Of a stretch of 64,000 nt of DNA, positions 57,641 to 64,000 are shown one piece after another. Origin of the DNA: Thiocystis violascens DSM 198 (lineage in GTDB: Bacteria > Pseudomonadota > Gammaproteobacteria > Chromatiales > Chromatiaceae); assembly GCF_000227745.2 (NCBI RefSeq), contig NC_018012.1, positions 4,692,501-4,756,500 of the forward strand. The letters are read 5' to 3'. How positions within the stretch are numbered: the first letter of the stretch is position 1; every line of letters starts with the position of its first letter. The position numbers were made by a program, and so were the translations under genes. The notes below the pieces were generated by a model, which saw only the letters and a program-made list of their open reading frames with translations, had not been told where the DNA came from and ran no database searches.

Positions 57641-58581
57641 AAAAGCGACGGCAGACCCTTCGGCTTCGCTCAGGACAGGCTTCGCGAGAGAGGCGCTGTT
57701 CAGTCTGCCTGGATCGATGCGCAACGCTCGACCTTCGATCTGACCGCGATGCGTGCCGTGCTGGCCGTCAGCATCAGCGGCGATCGCGCTTGGAAACGTG
57801 GTGGTCACCCGGAACGCCGATGGCTCACGGATCCCCAGATGAGCGTTCTGATTCAATCCATCCATGCGGAATTCACGGGTGCCGACGGCAGCCCGCGCAG
57901 GGTGCGCGAGCGGCGCGCACGGGGCTTTCCAGCCAGCAAGGTACGCGTGGAGCGACGGATGCGCGAGCACGGCATCCGTGCCCGCCACCAACGCCGTGAC
58001 AAGGTCACGACCGACTACGCCTTGCCAGTGGCGGAGAACCGGCTGAAGCGCGATGTCGCCCCGGTCGCCCCGCATCCGGTCTGGACGGCCGATATCGCCG
58101 ATCTGTGGACCGATGAAGGCTGGCTATCTCTGGCCATCGTGCTGGATCTGTTCAACCGGGAAGTGGTCGGCTGGTCGCTCAAGCCGCGCATGACCGCCGA
58201 TCGCGTCACCGATGCGCTCACCATGGCCTGGTTCCGCCGCAAGCCAGCACCCGGCCTGATGCACCACTCTGACCGGGGCAGCCAGTCCGCCGCCATCTGT
58301 TCCAGGACACGCTGACCCAATACGGGATGATCTGCTCCATGAGCCGCAAGGGAAACTGCTGGGACAATGCCCCCACCGAGAGCGGGTTCGACAGCGTCAA
58401 GAACGAGCGGGTCTTCGATGAGCGCTTCGCCACGCGGGAAGCGATGAAGGCCACGGCTTTCGCGTACATTGAGGTGTTTTACAATCGCAAGCGGCGGCAC
58501 TCGACCCTCGGTGACCACTCGCCGGTCCAGTTTCTTAACGACTGGATCAACGCTCAGCAGAGAGAAAAACGGGTCGCATGA
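57641..58581 (+). pseudogene. IS3-family transposase orfB, disrupted
   Basis: The DDE integrase reading frame is clear: WTADIADLWTDEGWLSLAIVLDLFNREVVGWSLKPRMTADRVTDAL with the first D, GLMHHSDRGSQ with the second D, and MSRKGNCWDNAPTESGFDSVKNERVF with the E, then YIEVFYNRKRRHSTLG. The frame shifts after SDRGSQSA at about 58290 and its 5' end is interrupted by a 24-bp dispersed repeat (57657-57680). TESGFDS in place of the usual TESFFNS or TESWFNS is another decay sign. Confidence 0.85.
57657..57680 (+). repeat. Dispersed repeat within IS3 orfB
   Basis: CCTTCGGCTTCGCTC plus AGGACAGGC sits between GCGACGGCA and CTTCGCGAGAGAG; in related IS3 elements these would be nearly adjacent. It matches the repeats in parE and the RND gene and encodes PFGFAQDRL. 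Confidence 0.7.
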
Positions 58582-58746
58582 GCACACTTCCTTGGAAGAC
58601 GAAAAACCGAGGGAACCTCATAACTTGCTTCCTGTTGAGGAATGATCGCGGGAGGCGAGACGGAGCGCGCGAAGATCGGGGCGCGGGGATGATTTCAGCA
58701 TCCCCGCGCCCCTAACCACCACCCAACCTAAGAGAGAGGTTCGGCT

Positions 58747-59259
58747 ATGGCTAACGCCAGTATAGCAACCAACGTCATTCCCTTTCCGCAACAACAGCCG
58801 GAGCCGATTCAGGAAGCCCCGAAACGTAAGCGGCGCTGTCGCTGCGGCTACTGCGGCGAACTCTACCCGACCAATCCCGAGACTCACCCAATATCGGGTT
58901 GCTGTCCGTCTTGCTGGGGGGTGTTGGAGCGTGTCCAAAGGGTTTATTGGACGGTTTCGGGGCGCTATGACTGCGATCAAATCGCCCGTGCCATTCTTGC
59001 CGATCCCGAAGGAAAGGAAGCCGACGACCTGCGTTTTATGGAGGCTTTTCATGATGCTTTCCGTGAGGCGACGCCTTACGGAAAAGCATTGATCTTGCAA
59101 ATGCTTCGGCGCGCTACCGACGAAAACCGACGCGCCGAGATCAAACTCGTTTCTCAGCGAAAGGAAGTAGAGCCGTGTTCGGGGAACGCGCCATGTTTGA
59201 GGATGGTTAAACCTGCTCCTGGTCGCGCGGCATCCATCCATGAGGCATCCGAGTTTTAA
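58747..59259 (+). CDS. Hypothetical protein with a CxxC zinc ribbon
   Basis: A 170-residue protein with GAGAGAGG 8-15 bases before the ATG. Residues 33-62 hold CRCGYCGELYP and CCPSCWGVL, two CxxC knuckles spaced like a zinc ribbon, preceded by a basic stretch KRKRRCR. The rest is helical without recognisable family features. It lies just beyond the IS3 right end and probably belongs to the integrative element associated with tRNA-Gly. Confidence 0.65.
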   Translation: MANASIATNVIPFPQQQPEPIQEAPKRKRRCRCGYCGELYPTNPETHPISGCCPSCWGVLERVQRVYWTVSGRYDCDQIARAILADPEGKEADDLRFMEAFHDAFREATPYGKALILQMLRRATDENRRAEIKLVSQRKEVEPCSGNAPCLRMVKPAPGRAASIHEASEF

Positions 59260-59357
59260 GCACTGAGTTAAGCCGGGTCTAGGCTGATCCCCGAAAAGGC
59301 AGACCCTTCACCGCCCTGGCCCGGCACCTTTTTGAAGGTTCGCGTGAAGGTCGCGTT

Positions 59358-59915
59358 ATGAATTTCCCGGATTGGGCACCGCCTAGCGTCATTGAACGCT
59401 GGCAGGAATGTATGCAAGAAAATGAAGAAGAGTTAGCCCGTAGTATTGCCTTTTATCGCGACTTGCAAGAAAAAGGCGAGCTATCAAAAGACTATGACGC
59501 GGAAACGATTGCACGGGAAGACCGAAAAGACGCTTTAGATTTTCCGGGAATGATTGGCCGTCTCTTGACGGATGAAAAAATGGAATGGGCATGGAAACGA
59601 CTCCCGAAACTGAAAGAGCGGAATCAGCGACATCACAGCGCGCTAATCGAGGCGATATTTATTCGCGTTGTGGAGCGTGGATTTTATGGCTCAGTCACCC
59701 GTATAGAACGAATGCCAACCGCTGAATTTTTAAAATGGATTGCGGATGTTCAGGCGACGGCGGCGAAGCTGGCGGGATTAGTCGAGGATACCGGGTTGGA
59801 TTATTATCTTTGGCGTGACTTCAAGAAAGCCCAGGTCCAGGCGGCTGTTAGGTGTAGCGGCCTGCAAACATCCGCGGCCCGACCTGCAAACATCGCAATT
59901 TTCGACCCGAATTAA
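59358..59915 (+). CDS. Hypothetical protein with a transposon-derived C-terminus
   Basis: A 185-residue, less GC-rich helical protein (IERWQECMQENEEELARSIAFYRDL, HHSALIEAIFIRVVERGFYGSVTRIERMPTAEFLKWIADVQ). From about residue 166 the frame runs into the left 165-bp inverted repeat of the transposon (RCSGLQTSAARPANIAIF), so the native C-terminus is lost; what follows is shared with the right end of the transposon. No family was recognised. Confidence 0.65.
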   Translation: MNFPDWAPPSVIERWQECMQENEEELARSIAFYRDLQEKGELSKDYDAETIAREDRKDALDFPGMIGRLLTDEKMEWAWKRLPKLKERNQRHHSALIEAIFIRVVERGFYGSVTRIERMPTAEFLKWIADVQATAAKLAGLVEDTGLDYYLWRDFKKAQVQAAVRCSGLQTSAARPANIAIFDPN

Positions 59916-60017
59916 CTGCAAATATCGGGGGTCCAGGACCCGGATTATTTGCAAATGAGCCGACATTAACTGCAAACAGCCTGCAAACATCCGCGCCGGC
60001 CCAGATTATCTGCAAAC
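59853..60017 (+). repeat. Left terminal inverted repeat with seven YTGCAAA sites
   Basis: Identical in inverse orientation to 63621-63785 apart from one base (GATTATCTGC versus GATTAACTGC). YTGCAAA begins at 59862, 59884, 59916, 59949, 59970, 59981 and 60010; these are probably transposase binding sites. Confidence 0.85.
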
Positions 60018-60362
60018 GACGCCCGCGCCTTTCTTGACCAACGGGTTGGCGCTGATCGGCCGCCGTCGCTGGAGGATCAGTCGCCGCCGCACGGTCATCC
60101 AGGATCCAGGTGAAACCGTCTGGCCGCCGGCGCGGCGGGCGGGCGCAGTCCTGCCGCCCCTGCATTGAGCCGCACTCGCCGGCCACTATCGGTTCGGCAA
60201 AACGAGGGTTTTTCCGGACCGTCAGCAGACCGCCAGTGCCACCCGACTGCACCGCCTGAAACCCCGGTCTCACGGTCCGGATAACCGGTTGTGGAAATCT
60301 GCGACCGCTTTTCCTAAGCTACGACGAGTAAATCAAACCACCAGCCCCTCGCGGAGCGGCAG
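60018..60362. other. 345-bp region before the resolvase, no gene seen
   Basis: Between the left inverted repeat and the resolvase start there is no frame I can support. The region holds short dyads (for example CGGACCGTCAGC and CACGGTCCG) and could contain the resolution (res) site, which for serine resolvases is usually just upstream of the gene. This is position-based inference. Confidence 0.4.
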
Positions 60363-60965
60363 ATGGACATCGGCTATGCCCGTGTCAGCACCAAAGACCA
60401 GAGCCTGGACCTGCAGGTCGACGCCTTGCGCCGCGCCGGGTGCGCGAAGGTCTACCAGGAGGTCGTCAGCGGCGCCAAGGTCCCGCGTCCGGTCCTCGAT
60501 ACCCTGCTGGGCGAGCTGCGCCCGGGCGACGTGCTGGTGATCTGGAAACTCGACCGTCTCGGGCGTTCCCTGCGTCACTTGGTCGAACTGGCTGGCGTAC
60601 TGCTGGAACAGCAGGTCGGGCTCAAGAGCCTCAACGATCCACTGGACACCACCACCTCCCAGGGTCGGTTGGTGTTCAATTTGTTCGCCGCGCTGGCTGA
60701 ATTTGAAAAGGATCTGATCCGCGAACGCACCCAGGCCGGGTTGGTCGCTGCGCGTGCTCGCGGTCGCCTGGGCGGGCGCCCCAAGGGCCTACCGCCCGAG
60801 GCTGAGAAAACCGCCTGCGCCGCCGAGACCCTCTACCGCGAGCGGCGCCTATCGGTGCGCGAGATCGCCGCCCAGCTTGGCATCGCCAAAAGTACCCTCT
60901 ACGACTACCTGCGCCACCGCGGGGTGCCGATCGGCACCCCGGGCCCGGCCGCGCAGGGCCGTTAG
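60363..60965 (+). CDS. Serine recombinase (resolvase/invertase family)
   Basis: A 200-residue small serine recombinase. Nucleophile Ser9 is in YARVSTKDQSLDLQ; VIWKLDRLGRSLRHLVEL and FNLFAALAEFEKDLIRERTQAGL are the conserved catalytic and dimer helices. The C-terminal HTH (SVREIAAQLGIAKSTLYDYLRHRG) follows GGRPKGL. In a transposon of this type it resolves cointegrates. It sits 25 bases upstream of the transposase gene. Confidence 0.93.
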   Translation: MDIGYARVSTKDQSLDLQVDALRRAGCAKVYQEVVSGAKVPRPVLDTLLGELRPGDVLVIWKLDRLGRSLRHLVELAGVLLEQQVGLKSLNDPLDTTTSQGRLVFNLFAALAEFEKDLIRERTQAGLVAARARGRLGGRPKGLPPEAEKTACAAETLYRERRLSVREIAAQLGIAKSTLYDYLRHRGVPIGTPGPAAQGR

Positions 60966-60990
60966 GGCGTCGCCCGGGAGTGGTGCGTCC

Positions 60991-62628
60991 ATGACGCGTC
61001 ACCAACTCCCGCCGGAAGCCCTGCTGGACCTGTGCCGTCGGCGCGCCGCATTGGCGCCGCGCAGCCCGGAGCGCCGGGCGCTGATCCAGCAGACGGCCGC
61101 TCTGTACGGGGTCTCGGAGGACGCGCTCTATCGGGCACTGCGCGCACGCGCCCGGCCCAAGGCCCTGAACCGCGCCGACCGCGGGGTGCCGCGGGTCCTG
61201 CCCCCGGCGGAGCTTGAGCACGACTGCGAGGTGATTGCGGCGCTGAAGATCCGCACCAGCAACAAGAAGGGGCGCCACCTCTCCACCGTCCAGGCCATCC
61301 GCTTGCTCGAAGAGCATGGTGTGGAGACCCCCGCGGGGCTGCTGCGTGCCCCGGCCGCGGTGCTGACCCGTAGCACCGTGAATCACTACCTCAAGCAGTG
61401 GGGCTTCGACGACCGGACCCTGACCCGGGTCCCGCCGGCGGTGCGCTTCGAGGCCCGCCACAGCAACGACTGCTGGCAGTTCGATCTGAGCCCGTCGGAT
61501 CTGAAACAGGTCGCGCGCCCGGCCTGGTTCGAGGAGGGCCGCGGGCATCCGCTGCTGATGCTCTACAGCGTGGTCGATGACCGCAGCGGGGTCGCCTACC
61601 AGGAGTACCACGGCGTCTATGGCGAGGATGTGGAGGCGGCGCTGCGCTTCCTGTTCAACGCGATGGCCCCGAAGTCCGACCCCGAGTTGCCATTCCAGGG
61701 ACGCCCGGCCATGCTCTACATGGACTCTGGGCCGATCGGCAAGAGCCTGATCTTCCACCGCGTCATGGACTACCTCGGGATCGAGGTGCGCACCCACATG
61801 CCCAAGGACAGCGACGGGCGGCGTCCGACGGCCCGGGCCAAGGGGAAGGTCGAGCGGCCCTTTCGCAGCGTCAAGGAGATGCATGAGACCCTCTACCACC
61901 TGCACGCGCCGGAGACGGAGGCCGAGGCGAACGCCTGGCTGCTGCGCTTCCTGATCCACTACAACCGCATGCCCCACCGCCGCGAGCCCCATGCGCGGAT
62001 CGATGACTGGCTGGCCAACCTGCCCCCGGATGGGGTGCGCGCCATGTGCAGTTGGGAGCGCTTCGGCACCTTCGCCCGCGAGCCCGAGCGGCGCAAGGTC
62101 GGGGTCGACGCCCGGGCCTCCCTAGAGGGGACCCTCTACCAGGTCGACCCTGATCTGGCCGGCGAGGACGTGATTCTGTGGTGGGGACTGTTCGACAACG
62201 CCCTCTATGTCGAGCACGGTGAGCGGCGCTTTGGCCCCTACGACCCGGTCGGCGGGCCGATTCCCCTGCATCGCTACCGCTCGTTCAAAAAGACCAAGAC
62301 CCAGCAACGCGCTGAGCGCATCGCAGCCTTGGCTGAACAACTGGCCCTGCCAGGGTCCGTGTGGGGCGGTCCAGCCGCCTCGGTAGGACTGGCGCCAGGG
62401 CCCGTCGTCGCGCAGACGCCCTTCGTCGATCCGGACCCGTTCCAAGATCTGGCCTTTCCTACGGCGGTCGCGGCAAAACGCGCCATCGCTGAGTACCTGG
62501 GCACCCCCTTGGCCAAGCTGCCGGCAGAGGCGCTGGCCGCGCTTGATGTCGCCTTGGCCGAGTCACTGCGTAAGGTCGACGTCATCGACGACGCGCGGAC
62601 CCATCTGAAACCCCTGCGCGGAGGCTGA
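60991..62628 (+). CDS. DDE transposase with Mu/TniA-like C-terminal domain
   Basis: A 545-residue transposase starting at ATG 60991 with GGGAG about ten bases upstream. The N-terminal part has HTH-like segments (LYGVSEDALYRALRARARP and HLSTVQAIRLLEEHGVETPAG). The rve catalytic triad is D165 (CWQFDLSP), D245 (MLYMDSGP) and E288 (AKGKVERPF). The region from 380 to 470 looks like the Mu transposase beta-barrel (GVDARASLEGTLYQVDPDLAGEDVILWWGL). Its overall plan matches TniA/TnsB-like transposases that use multiple end sites. Confidence 0.9.
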   Translation: MTRHQLPPEALLDLCRRRAALAPRSPERRALIQQTAALYGVSEDALYRALRARARPKALNRADRGVPRVLPPAELEHDCEVIAALKIRTSNKKGRHLSTVQAIRLLEEHGVETPAGLLRAPAAVLTRSTVNHYLKQWGFDDRTLTRVPPAVRFEARHSNDCWQFDLSPSDLKQVARPAWFEEGRGHPLLMLYSVVDDRSGVAYQEYHGVYGEDVEAALRFLFNAMAPKSDPELPFQGRPAMLYMDSGPIGKSLIFHRVMDYLGIEVRTHMPKDSDGRRPTARAKGKVERPFRSVKEMHETLYHLHAPETEAEANAWLLRFLIHYNRMPHRREPHARIDDWLANLPPDGVRAMCSWERFGTFAREPERRKVGVDARASLEGTLYQVDPDLAGEDVILWWGLFDNALYVEHGERRFGPYDPVGGPIPLHRYRSFKKTKTQQRAERIAALAEQLALPGSVWGGPAASVGLAPGPVVAQTPFVDPDPFQDLAFPTAVAAKRAIAEYLGTPLAKLPAEALAALDVALAESLRKVDVIDDARTHLKPLRGG

Positions 62629-62633
62629 CCGGC

Positions 62634-63599
62634 ATGCAGAGCGAGGTGATGAAGCACTTTGGGCTAACCCGCGGACTGCCGCGCGCCGGCTATTTCGAAA
62701 CCGCCCAGCAACGCCGGGTCTTCGACGATATCAAGATCGCCATCCATGGCGGTCAACTCCTGGCCCTGGTCGGACTGGTCGGCTGCGGCAAGACCACCAC
62801 GCTGCACCGGCTGACCGAGGCCCTCAAGGACGAGCGCGAGATCCTGGTCTCCCAGTCGCTCGCGGTGGACAAACATCGGATCAACCTTGGCACCCTGATG
62901 CTGGCCCTGTTCTACGACCTGTTGACCGAGAAGGACTTCAAGGTCCCCACCCAGCCGGAGAAGCGCGAGCGCAAGCTCATCGAGGTCATCGCCAAGCGCA
63001 AGAAGCCGGTCGCCCTGTTCGTCGATGAGGCGCACGACCTGCACCCCAAGACCCTGGTCGGGCTGAAGCGCCTGATCGAACTGGTCCAGAACAACGGCGG
63101 CACCCTGTCCGTGGTCCTGGTGGGTCACCCCAAGCTCAGGAACGATCTGCGCCGGCCAGCCCTGGAGGAGATCGGCGCCCGGACCACCCTGTTCTGGCTG
63201 GACGGGATCAAAGGGCAGGAGTTGGCCTATCTGGACTGGTTGCTGGAGCAATGCGCCCCCGCAACGGCGGCCGATCTGCTGACCGCGGAGGCCCGCGAGC
63301 GCCTGGCCGCAGCACTGTCCACCCCGTTGCAGATCGAGCAGTACCTGACGCTCGCGCTGGAGGCGGCCTATCAGGTCGGGCAGAAGCCGGTGACCTTGGA
63401 GGTCATCGAAGCCGTCCTGGCGGCCGACATTGATGCCCTGGAGGCGACCCTGACCCGCTACGGCTACAACACCCGGGCGTTGGCCGATCTACTCAACGTC
63501 CGCCCGGCGGAGATTCGCTCCTTTCTGCACGGCCAGTTGGCACCGGGGCGGACCCAGGAACTGCATGGCCAGTTACTGGCTGCGGGGCTGCCGGTGTGA
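62634..63599 (+). CDS. AAA ATPase, TniB/ExeA-like transposition helper
   Basis: A 321-residue ATPase starting six bases after the transposase. Walker A is LVGLVGCGKTTTL (about 44-56), Walker B PVALFVDEAHDL, sensor region VVLVGHPKLRNDL. The C-terminal part ends with a small helical domain (YNTRALADLLNVRPAEIRSFLHGQL). Such ATPases (MuB/TniB/TnsC) choose targets and activate the transposase. Here it would be the only target-selection factor because no TniQ/TnsD-like gene is present in the unit. Confidence 0.9.
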   Translation: MQSEVMKHFGLTRGLPRAGYFETAQQRRVFDDIKIAIHGGQLLALVGLVGCGKTTTLHRLTEALKDEREILVSQSLAVDKHRINLGTLMLALFYDLLTEKDFKVPTQPEKRERKLIEVIAKRKKPVALFVDEAHDLHPKTLVGLKRLIELVQNNGGTLSVVLVGHPKLRNDLRRPALEEIGARTTLFWLDGIKGQELAYLDWLLEQCAPATAADLLTAEARERLAAALSTPLQIEQYLTLALEAAYQVGQKPVTLEVIEAVLAADIDALEATLTRYGYNTRALADLLNVRPAEIRSFLHGQLAPGRTQELHGQLLAAGLPV

Positions 63600-63620
63600 G
63601 TGTGGCCGGCTCATTCAGCC

Positions 63621-63785
63621 GTTTGCAGTTAATCTGGGCCGGCGCGGATGTTTGCAGGCTGTTTGCAGTTAATGTCGGCTCATTTGCAAATAATCCGGGT
63701 CCTGGACCCCCGATATTTGCAGTTAATTCGGGTCGAAAATTGCGATGTTTGCAGGTCGGGCCGCGGATGTTTGCAGGCCGCTACA
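63621..63785 (-). repeat. Right terminal inverted repeat
   Basis: Reverse complement of 59853-60017 with one mismatch, including all seven YTGCAAA sites. The transposon ends at CCGCTACA; beyond it GCTAATATG leads into the AlpA-like gene. Confidence 0.85.
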
Positions 63786-63791
63786 GCTAAT

Positions 63792-64000
63792 ATGCGGGTC
63801 AGCAAAGAAAACAGTCGCCTTGTCGCCATTCAAAGACGGCGGCGCCTAGATGAAAAGGAAGCCGCATCGTCATTAGGGCTTTCGGTGAGAACGCTACAGC
63901 AATGGCGATTGAAAGGCGGCGGCCCGCCTTTCCTGAAGCTGGGCGCGGCCGTGCGCTATGACGAGGAGGTTTTAGAATGCTGGGCAACGAGTCGGACGCG
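63792..64000 (+). CDS. AlpA/excisionase-like helix-turn-helix protein (partial)
   Basis: The frame beginning ATG 63792 continues to the window end: MRVSKENSRLVAIQRRRRLDEKEAASSLGL, SVRTLQQWRLKGGGPPFLKLG and AVRYDEEVLECWATSRT. DEKEAASSLGLSVRTLQQW is an MerR/AlpA-type HTH, and KGGGPPFLKLGAAVRYD is the wing typical of small phage excisionases. Such a protein is expected in an integrative element bearing a tyrosine integrase. Its stop is not in the window. Confidence 0.8.
   Translation, partial: MRVSKENSRLVAIQRRRRLDEKEAASSLGLSVRTLQQWRLKGGGPPFLKLGAAVRYDEEVLECWATSRT

Larger units (their letters stand above)
55714..58620 (+). mobile_element. IS3-family insertion sequence, interrupted
   Basis: The terminal inverted repeats are TGAGGTTCCCCCGAAA then TTTCGTCTTCCAAGG at 55714 and, on the other strand, TGAGGTTCCCTCGGTT then TTTCGTCTTCCAAGG ending at 58620. 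It carries orfA and orfB of an IS3-type transposase. An IS110-family element splits the A6-type frameshift region between them. No matching direct repeat of the target flanks is visible. Confidence 0.85.
59853..63785 (+). mobile_element. Tn5053/Tn7-like transposon with 165-bp inverted ends
   Basis: The 3933-bp unit starts TGTAGCGGCCTGCAAAC and ends with its reverse complement. It encodes a serine resolvase, a DDE transposase and an AAA ATPase, all on the plus strand. The ends are 165-bp near-identical inverted repeats. TniQ and TnsABCD-type genes are absent. The outside flanks TTAGG and GCTAA do not make a 5-bp direct repeat. Confidence 0.85.

Noticed and set aside
60018-60362. Small genes in the gap before the resolvase
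   Set aside because: Candidate frames lack ribosome sites and family signal; the gap more likely holds the resolution site.
55044-64000. attR copy of the tRNA-Gly 3' end inside the window
   Set aside because: No second copy of the tRNA 3' sequence was found; the right end of the integrative element is probably beyond 64 kb.

Overview
The window is GC-rich bacterial chromosome with gammaproteobacterial gene order and protein signatures: rpsP-rimM-trmD-rplS, sdhCDAB-sdhE-ygfX, parE-type topoisomerase IV, a full-length one-chain PurL and RlmD/TrmO. A DsrC-family protein, a hydrogenase maturation pair (hupD/hupF type), a glycogen-synthesis glgC and an LtaS-like sulfatase fit a purple sulfur bacterium (Chromatiaceae) best. 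This placement is inference from protein flavour; no rRNA lies in the window.

Layout. 1-9 kb: the 5' end of cydD, a Uma2-family gene, an XpaC/TelA pair, the ribosomal protein/tRNA modification operon, sbcB, trmO and rlmD. 8.8-9.2 kb: a gene-free stretch with a hairpin plus 21-bp tandem repeats and a small inverted-repeat element. 9.2-20.5 kb: CYTH protein, L,D-transpeptidase, glgC, gpmI, thyA, a second hairpin/21-mer array, an LtaS-like sulfatase, bioA, and a PhoP/PhoQ-like two-component system preceded by small secreted proteins. 20.7-28 kb: a type III restriction-modification island in which mod and res are separated by an ABC-type ATPase, a DUF4276 protein and a DinJ/YafQ-like toxin-antitoxin pair. 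28-38 kb: galE, ygfX, sdhE and sdhBADC, with an Rpn-family nuclease gene between sdhA and sdhB and a nuclease remnant behind sdhB, then a FIST protein and parE. 38-55 kb: purL, a DsrC-like protein, a membrane-anchored response regulator, pgl, the hydrogenase maturation genes, a TetR-controlled RND efflux pair, uvrC, pgsA and tRNA-Gly(GCC).

55-64 kb is a mobile graveyard. A tyrosine integrase lies next to tRNA-Gly and is internally deleted, then cut by an IS3-family element with recognisable inverted repeats. That IS3 element is split by an IS110-family element and also carries a short dispersed repeat. Beyond it are two unrecognised genes and a complete-looking transposon (about 3.9 kb) with 165-bp inverted ends, a serine resolvase, a DDE transposase and an AAA ATPase, but no TniQ-like gene inside. 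It sits between a hypothetical gene and an AlpA/excisionase-like HTH gene that runs off the window.

Several short palindromic repeat families recur. One, containing GCTCAGGACAGGC, sits in frame inside parE and the RND permease gene and also in the IS3 orfB. The strongest candidates for something undescribed are the transposon with multi-site 165-bp ends, the nested integrative element, the composite type III R-M island, and the hairpin/21-mer and 84-86 bp inverted-repeat families.
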